DNA from: Treponema maltophilum ATCC 51939
Lineage (GTDB): Bacteria; Spirochaetota; Spirochaetia; Treponematales; Treponemataceae
Direction: 5' to 3'
NCBI RefSeq assembly: GCF_000413055.1
Contig: NZ_KE332518.1
Location: 2,295,583-2,359,582 of the forward strand
Length of the DNA: 64,000 nt
A program made the translations under genes and the position numbers. The number at the start of each line of letters is the position of its first letter. Positions within the stretch are counted from its first letter, which is position 1. Positions 17,172 to 25,853 of the stretch are shown piece by piece. The notes beneath the pieces were generated by a model. That model did no database searches and had not been told where the DNA came from. It saw only the letters and a program-made list of their open reading frames with translations.

Positions 17172-19265
17172 TTACACTTTGAACTTGTGCACTTCCTTTA
17201 CCAAGTTCTCGATGTTGCGTTTATTCTTTTGCGTAATTTCGTTGACTTCCTGCACGGCATTGTTTATCTGCACCGTACCGGCGGCCATTTCGTTCATGCC
17301 CTCGCCGATGACGCGGGTCAGTTCGTCCAGCTTATGCATTTCCTGCGCAACGTTTTCGCCGCCGATAAGCATTTCGTCGGAACCGTTTTTTACCTGTGCG
17401 GTAACGGAATTGATGTCGCGGATTGCGGCCAACACTTCTTTGCTGCCGTGTTCCTGTTCTTTCATCGCATCGGTCAGGCGCGTACTCATGTCCCGCACTT
17501 GTTCGGAGAGCGCAAAAATAACATTGAATTTATCTTCGACCGTTTTTGCCGCGGAAGACAAAGCTTCAATTTCTCCCGAAAGCGATTTGAGCGTCGCCGT
17601 GATGTTTTTACCCTGAGTGCTCGATTCTTCGGCGAGTTTGCGGATTTCATCGGCGACAACCGCAAAGCCTTTGCCCGCTTCGCCCGCATGGGCGGCTTCG
17701 ATGGCGGCGTTCATTGCCAAAAGGTTCGTCTGGCTTGCAATATGCTGAATGACGTTCGACGCTTCCATCAATCCGGCGGATTCTTCGTTGATTTTTTGCG
17801 TTACCGAAGTTGCGGTTACAATAGTGCCTTTTCCGTCTTCGGTTGCGGAGGCAAGATTTTTAATGGTGCCGTCGGTTTTTTCGAGTGTTTGCGTAATCGA
17901 AGCGATGTTCGCAACCATCTGTTCGATTGCCGACGAAGATTCTTCAACACTCGCCGCCTGACTTTCGATGCTGGCGTTAAGCTGTTTTATCGTACGGATG
18001 ATTTGCTCGGTGGTCGCGGCCGTTTCGGTAACGCTTGACGTTTGTGTTAACGTTTGCCGTTTTATGTTTTCGATATTCGCGCTTATTTCGTGTATTGCGC
18101 TTGCCGTCTGGCTCATGTTGCTTGAAAGCTCGTTTCCGATATGCTGCATTTCCGAGCCGCTTTCGCCGACCGACTTTATCGACGAGCCGATTTTTTCGAT
18201 CGTCCGGTTAAAATATTCCGACAAATCGGTCATTTCGTCATTGCCTTTTACGGGCAGACGCACGGTTAAATCGCCTTCTCCCTGAGCGATATCCTGCAAA
18301 ACCGTAACGACATTTCGGATCGGACGCACGAATTGCCGTGCAACAAAGTATATGGCAATAATCGAAACGACAAGCAGAATGACTCCGAGCACGGTTATAT
18401 TCCTGCGCAGACTTCGGATCGAGCGCATAAATTCATTCATCGGTGCATTGATGATAACCGTCCAATTCGCCGCTTTTATCTTCGCGTACGAGGCGATTTT
18501 ACGTTCTCCGTCGTAGCTGAAATAGCCGACTGCCGGAACGAGGCTTTCCTGTGCCTGTTTTTCGAATGCGGCAATCGATGCAAAGTCGGCGTTCGACGCG
18601 GCTTCCTTTTGCCTGTTGCTTCCGGCTACGACAACCGAATAATCCGGATACGCTATCGTATCGCCCGTTTCGCCTATGATGTAGCAAAAGCCCGTGTCGC
18701 CGACGACTATATCGGCAATATCTTCGGACAAAAGAGAAGCTTTTGTGTCGGCAGCCAAAACGGCGATGACGCTGCCGTCGTCTCCGTATACGGGGACGGA
18801 AAAGGTTATCATAATCTGCGAAGAACCTTTCGAAACCTGCGGTTCCGATATGTATTTTTTGCCTTTGATCGCGGAGTTGAACCATCTTCTGTCCGTTACC
18901 GAAACGATGTTGCCGTCGAATGCATAACAGGTGCCGCCGGCATCGGCAATAATAAATCCCACTATGCGCGAGTTAAGAGCCGCTTCTTTTTCCAGTAAAA
19001 GGAGCTGTTCCTTGCGCGAATACGCCGAAGAACGCAGCTGCGGTATCTTTGCCGTGTTTTCCAAAATTTGAAAAACGGCATCGAGCCTTGCGTCGACAAG
19101 ATCGGCAATGTTTTTTGCGTTGTCGGTAAGCTGGAGGGCGATTCGCTCCGTTACGGTAGTGCGCGCGACGCGGGCGGCCAACACGCCCTGTATGAAATTC
19201 GCGGTCAAAATTAAAATGCCGAAAATAAGCAGCAGGCGTTTTCTCATCGAAAAGCGTTTTTTCAT
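17172..19265 (-). CDS. Methyl-accepting chemotaxis protein with dCache sensor
   Basis: 697 residues. Topology is classical: TM1 at about 9-30, a periplasmic dCache-type sensor of about 250 residues ([18 protein letters not shown], and [18 protein letters not shown]), TM2 at about 285-305, a HAMP domain with FVRPIRNV and a long helical signalling domain. The hairpin tip reads [20 protein letters not shown], where CheW and CheA dock. Glutamate/glutamine pairs that could be methylated flank it. The dCache fold usually binds amino acids or organic ligands, sometimes through a binding protein. The ATG follows AGGAG in a leader with a long hairpin. Its operon partners are a sugar kinase and a sugar-binding protein. 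Confidence 0.95.
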   Translation of the reverse strand: MKKRFSMRKRLLLIFGILILTANFIQGVLAARVARTTVTERIALQLTDNAKNIADLVDARLDAVFQILENTAKIPQLRSSAYSRKEQLLLLEKEAALNSRIVGFIIADAGGTCYAFDGNIVSVTDRRWFNSAIKGKKYISEPQVSKGSSQIMITFSVPVYGDDGSVIAVLAADTKASLLSEDIADIVVGDTGFCYIIGETGDTIAYPDYSVVVAGSNRQKEAASNADFASIAAFEKQAQESLVPAVGYFSYDGERKIASYAKIKAANWTVIINAPMNEFMRSIRSLRRNITVLGVILLVVSIIAIYFVARQFVRPIRNVVTVLQDIAQGEGDLTVRLPVKGNDEMTDLSEYFNRTIEKIGSSIKSVGESGSEMQHIGNELSSNMSQTASAIHEISANIENIKRQTLTQTSSVTETAATTEQIIRTIKQLNASIESQAASVEESSSAIEQMVANIASITQTLEKTDGTIKNLASATEDGKGTIVTATSVTQKINEESAGLMEASNVIQHIASQTNLLAMNAAIEAAHAGEAGKGFAVVADEIRKLAEESSTQGKNITATLKSLSGEIEALSSAAKTVEDKFNVIFALSEQVRDMSTRLTDAMKEQEHGSKEVLAAIRDINSVTAQVKNGSDEMLIGGENVAQEMHKLDELTRVIGEGMNEMAAGTVQINNAVQEVNEITQKNKRNIENLVKEVHKFKV

Positions 19266-19272
19266 TTGCGTA

Positions 19273-19320
19273 CTCCTATAAAAACTTTTGCGGAAAGCTT
19301 ACGCTTCCGATAAAGTTTTT
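19273..19320 (-). promoter_or_regulatory. Hairpin leader abutting the ribosome binding site of the chemoreceptor gene
   Basis: On the minus strand a left arm (19320-19303), a 4-base loop (19302-19299) and a right arm (19298-19280) form an imperfect hairpin of about 17 bp: AAAAACTTT plus CGGAAGC pairs with GCTTTCCG plus AAAGTTTTT. The right arm ends directly at TATAGGAG, whose AGGAG (19277-19273) is the Shine-Dalgarno sequence. The same architecture precedes the protease gene at 23635. Confidence 0.6.
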
Positions 19321-19456
19321 AACAACTCCTCAAGGAACTTATTGTATAGTCTTTTTTAAAGCGAGACAAGAGTTCGTCGGCGCGGAGCGACGCAGGGATT
19401 TATTTTGAACGGAAATGAGCACGGAAGGCGTCGTTTTTGCACGTCTTTTCCGCGCG

Positions 19457-19485
19457 TTGTGTTTTCTTTCGAGTTTTGTTATAAT
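19457..19485 (+). promoter_or_regulatory. Promoter of the queuosine-precursor transporter gene
   Basis: A -35 box TTGTGT (19457-19462), a 17-bp spacer and a perfect -10 box TATAAT (19480-19485). Transcription from about 19492 yields a 63-nt leader containing the preQ1-type aptamer. Confidence 0.7.
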
Positions 19486-19507
19486 CGGCACAGCTTCGAA
19501 TCGAAGC

Positions 19508-19549
19508 CGGCAGTTCGAAACCATCCTGCCGTAAAACAAAACTACGGAG
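19508..19549 (+). ncRNA. PreQ1-I riboswitch
   Basis: A perfect 6-bp stem CGGCAG (19508-19513) / CTGCCG (19526-19531) encloses the 12-base loop TTCGAAACCATC, matching the class I preQ1 consensus UUCnAnnACC. An A-rich tail follows and ends AAAACTA at 19538-19544, merging into the Shine-Dalgarno CGGAG (19545-19549). In class I aptamers the loop CC pairs with tail GG when preQ1 binds; here that would sequester the ribosome binding site and reduce translation. The gene controlled is a queuosine-precursor transporter, exactly the expected target. The motif was identified by eye. Confidence 0.85.
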
Positions 19550-19554
19550 TTTTT

Positions 19555-20256
19555 ATGAAAAACGAAATTCTGCTTATCTGTTCCGTGTTTCTTTACTTCG
19601 GAACGGTGCTTGTGCTACTGCGCCTTTTTAAAGAAGCGGGCATGTACCTGTGGACTGTTATCGCGACGATTGCCGCAAATATCGAAGTGCTGATTTTAAT
19701 CAAAGCTTTCGGGCTCGAACAAACGCTCGGCAATGTGCTGTTCGCATCGACGTTTTTAGTTACCGATATTTTGAGCGAATTATACGGCAAAAAGGCGGCG
19801 CAAAGGGCGGTTGTCTACGGCTGCGTTACATCCGTTTTGTTTATCGTGTGTTCACAATATTGGCTGGCATTCACCCCGTCGCAAAACGATTGGGTTATGG
19901 GAAACATGAAAGCCGTTTTTTCGAACACGCCGCGCGTTATGGCCGCAGGGCTTGCAGCCTATATTGTTTCGCAATTTTTTGACGTATGGTTATACCACGC
20001 ATGGTGGAATTTTACCGAAAAACGCTTTAAAACCAAAAAGGGATTTTTATGGCTGCGCAACAACGGCTCTACGCTGGTGTCCCAGCTTCTCAACACCGTC
20101 CTTTTTACGTGGGGCGCCTTTTTCGGCGTGTACACGGTACAAACACTTGTGTCCATAACGTTTTCAACCTATGTTATCTACATTGCGACAAGCCTTGCCG
20201 ACACGCCTTTTGTGTATGCCGCCCGCTTTATAGATTCACGCCGGAACAAAGCGTAA
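19555..20256 (+). CDS. yhhQ: Queuosine precursor transporter (YhhQ/VUT family, DUF165)
   Basis: 233 residues from the ATG at 19555, 5 bases after CGGAG. Six or seven hydrophobic segments run the whole length. Family markers are ILSELYGKKAAQRAV after the third segment, SQFFDVWLYH near the middle, LWLRNNGSTLVSQLLNTVLF and a late YIATSLADTPFVY. Members of this family import queuine, preQ1 or preQ0 across the cytoplasmic membrane for the modified wobble base of tRNAs. The preQ1-I riboswitch in the leader supports that job directly and implies repression by the imported precursor. The gene seems to be a single-gene unit with its own promoter. Confidence 0.93.
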   Translation: MKNEILLICSVFLYFGTVLVLLRLFKEAGMYLWTVIATIAANIEVLILIKAFGLEQTLGNVLFASTFLVTDILSELYGKKAAQRAVVYGCVTSVLFIVCSQYWLAFTPSQNDWVMGNMKAVFSNTPRVMAAGLAAYIVSQFFDVWLYHAWWNFTEKRFKTKKGFLWLRNNGSTLVSQLLNTVLFTWGAFFGVYTVQTLVSITFSTYVIYIATSLADTPFVYAARFIDSRRNKA

Positions 20257-20289
20257 CGGGATTAAAATCAATAATGTATTTCTATGCAC

Positions 20290-20331
20290 GCGCAAAAGTC
20301 GTCCAAAAGTTTATCGATTGCACTTTTGCGC
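20290..20331. repeat. Perfect 10-bp inverted repeat downstream of yhhQ
   Basis: GCGCAAAAGT at 20290-20299 and ACTTTTGCGC at 20322-20331 with a 22-base loop. It lies in the 206-base gap between yhhQ and the convergent GNAT gene. No T-run follows, so its role as a terminator is doubtful. No other feature was recognised in this gap. Confidence 0.45.
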
Positions 20332-20462
20332 GCAATTGCCGAAAGCCGGTCGGCCGGATCTTTACAGCGCATGCCGGCGACGGAACCGTTCGATTCATAC
20401 TGAAATAGTATATTTTTGTGAGTCTAATTTAAAATCGATTATCGGACTTATACTTCGTCCTT

Positions 20463-21386
20463 TCAATAATACGAAATCGCGTAGTCGCCGCAACCGGAAA
20501 ACCCGCAGCCTTCGTACAAGGCCAGCGCCGCTTTATTTTCGCTGCGGACAAAAAGCACGGGGCTGTAGCCATGCGACCGCAATTCTTCACACACCCGACG
20601 CAGTAAAAAAGATGCGCAGCCCCTGCGGCGGAATGAAGGCAGCGTGTAAACGCCTCCGAGCTGGGCGCAGTGTATACCGATATTGTTCGTTCCGGCGGTT
20701 GCGGCAAAAGAGCCGTCCGGCAGTTCCAAACCGAACATAAATTGCGTGCGCAGCCTTCCGGCCGTGAGCAGTTTAAGCGTTTCGTCGTCAACCTTCATCC
20801 ATGAAGGCAGCACTTCCTCTTCGTAGTACGCCTTTACAAGCGGAAACAAAAACGGTGCATGTTCGCTGCGGCAGCGGCGGACGGAAAGTCCGTTCGGAAA
20901 GGATCGGGGCGAAGGTTCGCTCCGATGAACGTCCCGTTCCGTACGGCTGCCCTCGTTTTCCGCTTGTGTGTCCGCGCACATCAGCTTATAGAAGCGCGCT
21001 TCTTTGGGGCACAGTTTAAAACAGCGCTCCAAAAAGCGGCTTGCTTCAAAACATCCGACAATGCTCGAAACCGCGCTCCCTTTCGGAAAGGCGGCACACA
21101 GCGCGGCGATTTGTTCACGTTCGTCCGGAGAGAATGCCGAAAGCGGCAGGCAATGATACACAAGCCCCGAAGGCGATATATACAACACGCCGATAATTTC
21201 CGTACGATGCCTGAGTATGCCGCACGCGCCCGAAGCGGGAAGCAAAAAACGCGCCTGCGCTTCCGCCGCCGGGCGGTTCGCAAAAAGACTTACCAAGGCC
21301 GCGCAAAACCGTTCGCGGGGAAGTAAAAATTCCTGCACGTCATTCAAGTCGTTTTCCGTAATCGGAGCCAAACTGAACGGTTTCAC
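20463..21386 (-). CDS. GNAT family N-acetyltransferase (two-domain)
   Basis: 307 residues from a GTG start at 21384-21386 that overlaps the TGA of the GH3 gene (GTGA), so translation is coupled. An open frame extends further upstream but lies inside the GH3 gene and looks random. The C-terminal half is a GNAT domain: LGGVYTLPSFRRRGCASFLL holds the acetyl-CoA-binding motif A (RRRGxA), and LFVRSENKAALALYEGCGF is the usual motif B. The N-terminal half is a degenerate GNAT-like domain. The acceptor is unknown; pairing with an N-acetylhexosaminidase suggests amino-sugar or peptidoglycan-fragment metabolism. Confidence 0.85.
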   Translation of the reverse strand: MKPFSLAPITENDLNDVQEFLLPRERFCAALVSLFANRPAAEAQARFLLPASGACGILRHRTEIIGVLYISPSGLVYHCLPLSAFSPDEREQIAALCAAFPKGSAVSSIVGCFEASRFLERCFKLCPKEARFYKLMCADTQAENEGSRTERDVHRSEPSPRSFPNGLSVRRCRSEHAPFLFPLVKAYYEEEVLPSWMKVDDETLKLLTAGRLRTQFMFGLELPDGSFAATAGTNNIGIHCAQLGGVYTLPSFRRRGCASFLLRRVCEELRSHGYSPVLFVRSENKAALALYEGCGFSGCGDYAISYY

Positions 21387-23101
21387 TGCGATTTCCGAAC
21401 ATCGAGCGGCAGTCTGCCCTGCGGCATATAATCGCCTGCAAGAGCCGAAAGCGCCGCCCGGAACGAAAACGGCGAATAGCTGTACGCCAACAAAATCGTA
21501 TCGGCCCAATCGAAGTCGAGAACGTGAACCGGCTCCAAAACCGAAATGACGATCAATTTTTTGCCGCTTCCTTTTAAAAGAGCGGCCGCGTTCCGTACAA
21601 CCCTGCGCGACACGTCGTTTGCGACGCAAAAAATAACCGTATCGCTGTTTTTTGCCGCAAAAGCAAGCTCTTCGGCTTTTTCGCGTATTTGCTCGGCGTC
21701 GAGCGTATAACCGAAAAAGAAATAGCGCGTTTGCCCGTAGCGCCGCGACGTTTCAAGAAAAAAATCCTGAAACTGTCCGGCCGCAAGAATGCGTTCCGCT
21801 GCGGCTTTTTCCGGCGCATACGGGAAAATTCCGCCCTTATACAAGGTTATCGCGCGTGCGGCCAAAGCCGTAAAAAAGGTGTCCGCTCCCGGATCGGGAA
21901 CGTTTTTTGCGACGGCGTTTATATCGGGGAAAAGCGGAACCGCATTGCCGCTTTTAAAATAATTCAGTTTGGAAAGTATAACGCGGCGGGCGGCACGGAA
22001 CACCGCTTTTTTGAAACCCGCATCACGTTTCATTTTGTCGATATTGGCGCGCCATAAAGGTTCTTCCCATTGGGCCGTCGTCGACGAAATAATGATATCG
22101 TTCCCCGCTTCCACGGCAAGCGCAACCGCGGTCGAAGCGGCGCCGGTATAAGAAGTCGCTCCGTTCATCATCATATCGTCGGTTATTATCAATCCTTTAA
22201 AGCCCATTTTATTGCGCAATAAATCGGTTAAAAAAAAGCTCGAAAGAGAAGCCGGTCTATTTCCCGGAAGAATCTGCGGAAAGCTTAAATGCCCCGACAT
22301 AACCGCCGGAATATTTTCCCGCACCAGATATTTAAAAGGAACAAGCTCGCGTTCTTCAAGCGTTTTCAAATCGATGTCGATAACCGGCAGCTTCCCGTGC
22401 GAATCGGCTCCCGTGTCGCCGTGGCCGGGAAAATGCTTTGCCGTCGGAATAACGCCTGCGGCCATGGTACCCGCCGCAAAAGACGCGCCCATAACGCCGG
22501 CAAAATCGGGATCGTAATCGAAGGCGCGGCTGCCGATTACGCTTGAATTAAGGTTTGTATATAAATCGACCGTCGGAGCAAAATTCATGTTTATGCCGAG
22601 CGCTTTAAGTTCTTTGGCAATGTAAAATCCGCTGTACCACGCATCGGCCGGGTACGACGAAGCCCCGATTGCCAAATTGCCGGGCGTTTCGCTGGTTTTG
22701 CCCTTAACGTGCCGAATTTGCCCGCCTTCCTGATCGGTTGCAACATACAGCGGTATTTTAAACCGGCCCGACTGAGCTTTTTGCTGCAACAGAGTAATCG
22801 ATTTTGCGACAAGGATGATGTCGTCGGTATTCCAGCCGAACACCTTAACGCTTCCCAATTCGCGCCGCGAAACCCATTCGATTAAAAGCGGCGAGGGCTC
22901 CTGCCCCGCCCAGCCGAACATAAGGATTTGCGCAAACAACTCTTCGTCGGTCATTCGCGAACAAATGGCGTCCGCCAATTCTTCGTTCGGATAATCGCTC
23001 CAAAAAGTAATCGGTTCGTTGTCGGGCACGGCCGAAAGCGCGAGGCAAACGGCCGAAAAGAGGCAGCATAAGCTGGTGCGAAGAAAAACGGGAAAATGCA
23101 T
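21383..23101 (-). CDS. Secreted GH3 beta-N-acetylhexosaminidase-like enzyme (NagZ type)
   Basis: 572 residues from the ATG at 23099-23101, which gives a signal peptide ending near SAVPDNEP. The GH3 barrel contains DQEGGQIRH near residue 120, the NagZ-type loop KHFPGHGDTGADSHGKLP with its histidine/aspartate acid-base pair, and ITDDMMMNGA, whose aspartate is the likely nucleophile. The last 190 residues form a second alpha/beta domain as in two-domain GH3 proteins. It should release GlcNAc-type residues from peptidoglycan fragments or host glycans outside the cytoplasm. A perfect TATAAT at 23120-23115 leaves a leader of only about 7 nt without a ribosome binding site. Confidence 0.9.
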   Translation of the reverse strand: MHFPVFLRTSLCCLFSAVCLALSAVPDNEPITFWSDYPNEELADAICSRMTDEELFAQILMFGWAGQEPSPLLIEWVSRRELGSVKVFGWNTDDIILVAKSITLLQQKAQSGRFKIPLYVATDQEGGQIRHVKGKTSETPGNLAIGASSYPADAWYSGFYIAKELKALGINMNFAPTVDLYTNLNSSVIGSRAFDYDPDFAGVMGASFAAGTMAAGVIPTAKHFPGHGDTGADSHGKLPVIDIDLKTLEERELVPFKYLVRENIPAVMSGHLSFPQILPGNRPASLSSFFLTDLLRNKMGFKGLIITDDMMMNGATSYTGAASTAVALAVEAGNDIIISSTTAQWEEPLWRANIDKMKRDAGFKKAVFRAARRVILSKLNYFKSGNAVPLFPDINAVAKNVPDPGADTFFTALAARAITLYKGGIFPYAPEKAAAERILAAGQFQDFFLETSRRYGQTRYFFFGYTLDAEQIREKAEELAFAAKNSDTVIFCVANDVSRRVVRNAAALLKGSGKKLIVISVLEPVHVLDFDWADTILLAYSYSPFSFRAALSALAGDYMPQGRLPLDVRKSQ

Positions 23102-23114
23102 ATAGATAAAAAAC

Positions 23115-23120
23115 ATTATA
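23115..23120 (-). promoter_or_regulatory. -10 box of the GH3-GNAT operon
   Basis: TATAAT on the minus strand at 23120-23115, 13 bases before the ATG at 23101. TTGTCT occurs 22 bp upstream, too far for a good -35 box. Confidence 0.4.
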
Positions 23121-23218
23121 CACAAAGCGCCGTTTTAATACTAGACAAGAGCGCCGAAAAAACATATACTATTGTTGTAATTAAGCGCGCACGCACAAAT
23201 GCACGCGTTTGATTGCAC

Positions 23219-23290
23219 GGCGCCATACCCAAGCGGTAAGGGAGCGGTCTGCAAAACCGCCATGCATCAGTTCGATTCTGATTGGCGCCT
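23219..23290 (+). tRNA. tRNA-Cys (anticodon GCA)
   Basis: A 7-bp acceptor stem GGCGCCA (23219-23225) / TGGCGCC (23283-23289), discriminator T, an anticodon stem GCGGT/ACCGC around loop CTGCAAA and a T-arm with GTTCGATTC. The anticodon GCA is at 23251-23253. No CCA is encoded; TTTTT follows directly and may end transcription. Confidence 0.95.
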
Positions 23291-23474
23291 TTTTATCGAT
23301 TTCACATAGCCCTCTATCGCTTCTATTGTTGTAAGCCGGTTACGCTGGATTTTCACTGCCGGGATTTTCCCCGTCCGGGCCAAAAGCGATAAATATTCCT
23401 ATCCGATTTTCGTTCATACCGAACACTGTTCTTGCAGAATACCGCACAATAGGGTATTCTGTATACGAGGGCTG

Positions 23475-23634
23475 ACGCTTCCTTAAAAACTTTTTCGGAA
23501 GCTGATTCGCAGCCTGCGGTGAGCGGGCGCGTAAACCGGTTCTTTACGGAACAGAGCCGCAGGCTCTACGCTTCCTCAAAAACTTTTTATATCCGAGGCT
23601 GCGGTTTCGGATAAAACTTTTTATAGGAGTTTGT
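23475..23634 (+). promoter_or_regulatory. Structured leader with repeated AAAACTTTTT boxes before the protease gene
   Basis: Two 21-bp direct repeats, differing at one base and beginning ACGCTTCCT, lie at 23475-23495 and 23568-23588; a third, shorter copy ATAAAACTTTTT is at 23611-23622. Copy 1 folds with GGAAGC at 23497-23502. AGCCTGCGG (23511-23519) pairs with CCGCAGGCT (23557-23565), and TATCCGA (23590-23596) with TCGGATA (23607-23613). The last box runs straight into TATAGGAG, with AGGAG at 23625-23629. The remaining gap from the tRNA end at 23290 to 23475 holds nothing else I can recognise. Confidence 0.6.
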
Positions 23635-25653
23635 ATGAAAGTGCAGCGTTTTTTCGCTTTTATAGCGTGCATGATTTTTATGCCGCTTTTGACCGCACAA
23701 GCAGTACTGAAACCCGAAGTATTGGCAAAGCTGAATGATGCCGTCTTTGAAGTCGTCGTTCTTAAACCCGAAGAAGGGGCAATCGAATACGAAAAGCCGC
23801 TTCCGATGGAACGGATTCCGTTCGCAATCCGCAACGACAAATATCTGCCGATCGGAACGGCGTTTTTAATGGACGACGGCCTGTTTTATTCGGCCGCACA
23901 CGTGTTCGGTTTGACCGAAGAAAGTCAGTATACCGATTATTACCTGCGCGCGCACGACGGAACCGTCTATAAGGTCGACTCTCTTTTATCGTTTGCAACC
24001 GACCGGGACTTTATCGTGTTTACGGCGGAAGGCTATACGCAAAAAAGCAAGGGGCTTTCGGCAAAAACCGATGCGGCTTTAAACACGCAAACCTTTTCGG
24101 TCGGGAATGCGCTCGGCGAAGGAATCATTATCCGCAACGGTCTTTTAACAAGCCAAACCTTTGAAGAAGAAAGCGGTGCGTGGAAGTGGCTGCGCTTTTC
24201 CGCAGCCGCAAGCCCCGGCAATTCCGGCGGGCCGCTCATTACCCCCGAAGGCGACGTGCTGGGCATTATTACGATGAAAAGCGCAAACGAAAACCTCAAT
24301 TACGCGCTGCCCTTTGCCGAAACGAAAAACGTTCCGCACGGAACGGGAACCGTTCACTCCCCGCTCCATTACGTCATGCCGAACATCATTGCGGAAAAAT
24401 TCTTTTACATATACGATTATAAGCAAAAGCTCCCCGCAAAACTGACCGACGTACGCCGCACGCTGCTTGCCGACTACAACGCGTTTATCGCGGGCATTAT
24501 AAAAGACATTCAAAAACGCTTCGACTTCGCCGGCGAAGAAGGCTTTAACAAAGCCGACGGCTCGGTCGAAATCCTGTACACGCCGTGGATGGCCCGTTTT
24601 CCCCTTACCCTTGTGAGAACGGACAACAAAAAATGGGGCGCCTATAAACCGAACGAAATAAACGATTACAAACTGCCGCAAAACGGCAGCGTTTCGTACG
24701 GACGCATGCTGAATTTTACCATGGCGTTTATACAAAAGCCGGATAACGTCGGCATGGAAGAATTGATTTCTTCCCCGAAGCTGTACATGGATTATCTTTT
24801 AAGCGCATCGCGCATGTACCGCACGGTCGGAACGGAACGCGTTGCCGTAACCTCTTACGGACAGCCTTCCCGCTCCAACACGCACAAGGACATCTACGGC
24901 CGCACATGGCTCGTCAACTATTGGAGCCTGCCCTTTGCCGACGCCGAAGCCGTATGTTTCGCTTTGCCGCTTCCCGGAGGTTTGTACGTCGTAACGAAAA
25001 CCGACTCCACATCTTCAATACGCAGCGGGCACAATTTGGACATGGCCTTTATGACCGACTACGTAATTCCCCGCTATGCGGCATCGTTTAAAGAATGGAA
25101 GGAATTTTTAAGCATCCCTGCGCAAAGTTATCCCGTCGATCCGTTGCTCGGTCCGATACAGTTCGGCTTCGGTTCAAGCGGCACATCATTTAAAAATGCC
25201 GAATACGATTTAACCGTTTCGCAAAAAAACTTCCCGGTCGACGAAGATGCCACCATGCGGCTGATCTTGGGATTTTTCTCAAAAGACGGAAAAACCGATT
25301 TTGAAGTGCGCGGCTTTGAAGCGTTTACAAATACCCGAAGCGACAACTATAAGTATTTCGGTATTACGCGCCAGCTCAATCCGCCGGAAAATGCCCCGCA
25401 AGGTATGCTCGATACGTGGGCGCAGCAAATCGGACGCGCGGCTCCCTATAACGCCCGACCGTACAATCAGGATCAGTACACCTATTACGACGAAATTCTG
25501 TTCCTGAACGGCGTAGCGGCAAAGGATCGGCCGAAACTGCCGTTCGTCTACCAGCTCGGCACGGAACTGAAGCAGCACGATAAATTTAAAGAAATCGCGT
25601 CCTTCGCTTCGGCAATCAAAAAATCGCTTAAACAACCGAAAGGTTATAAATAA
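23635..25653 (+). CDS. Secreted trypsin-like (HtrA-related) serine protease with a large unknown C-terminal region
   Basis: 672 residues. A signal peptide (MKVQRFFAFIACMIFMPLL then TAQA) is followed by a chymotrypsin-fold domain. The catalytic triad can be placed: H89 in SAAHVFG, D125 in TDRDFIVF and S197 in SPGNSGGPL. The substrate-pocket strand VLGIITMKSANENLNYALP also matches S1C proteases. The remaining 430 residues contain no PDZ domain; they are mixed alpha/beta with many aromatic residues and no family I recognise. It is likely periplasmic or exposed on the surface. Its structured leader is shared with a chemoreceptor gene. Spirochaete surface proteases often act on host proteins, but that is only an inference here. 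Confidence 0.85.
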   Translation: MKVQRFFAFIACMIFMPLLTAQAVLKPEVLAKLNDAVFEVVVLKPEEGAIEYEKPLPMERIPFAIRNDKYLPIGTAFLMDDGLFYSAAHVFGLTEESQYTDYYLRAHDGTVYKVDSLLSFATDRDFIVFTAEGYTQKSKGLSAKTDAALNTQTFSVGNALGEGIIIRNGLLTSQTFEEESGAWKWLRFSAAASPGNSGGPLITPEGDVLGIITMKSANENLNYALPFAETKNVPHGTGTVHSPLHYVMPNIIAEKFFYIYDYKQKLPAKLTDVRRTLLADYNAFIAGIIKDIQKRFDFAGEEGFNKADGSVEILYTPWMARFPLTLVRTDNKKWGAYKPNEINDYKLPQNGSVSYGRMLNFTMAFIQKPDNVGMEELISSPKLYMDYLLSASRMYRTVGTERVAVTSYGQPSRSNTHKDIYGRTWLVNYWSLPFADAEAVCFALPLPGGLYVVTKTDSTSSIRSGHNLDMAFMTDYVIPRYAASFKEWKEFLSIPAQSYPVDPLLGPIQFGFGSSGTSFKNAEYDLTVSQKNFPVDEDATMRLILGFFSKDGKTDFEVRGFEAFTNTRSDNYKYFGITRQLNPPENAPQGMLDTWAQQIGRAAPYNARPYNQDQYTYYDEILFLNGVAAKDRPKLPFVYQLGTELKQHDKFKEIASFASAIKKSLKQPKGYK

Positions 25654-25701
25654 CGGCTTTTTGATTCGGGCTGTTCAAAAACGTAATTTAAAATTTGTCG
25701 A

Positions 25702-25736
25702 GGATAGAGAAAAGGTAATTAACTTTTTCTCTATCC
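25702..25736 (+). terminator. Strong hairpin after the protease gene
   Basis: GGATAGAGAAAAG at 25702-25714 pairs with CTTTTTCTCTATCC at 25723-25736 around an 8-base loop. It has no clean T-run after it, but it is the only candidate terminator before the Fur-family gene. Confidence 0.45.
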
Positions 25737-25853
25737 CCTTGAACCGCGCAAAAATTAAAACGAAAATCAAACGTGCAAATTCTTCACAGATTAAACCGCG
25801 ATTGGGATAGGAGGCCGCCTTTACGGTATTTTCTTTTTTACTTAATTTCCCTC

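Noticed and set aside
20274-20408. A 44-residue frame (MYFYARAKVVQKF...) after yhhQ
   Set aside because: No ribosome binding site, contains the inverted repeat, and no recognisable protein features.
21387-21629. Longer start for the GNAT gene, 81 codons upstream
   Set aside because: The extension overlaps the GH3 coding sequence in another frame and is low-complexity Arg/Gly; the GTG at 21386 overlaps the GH3 stop as in coupled genes.
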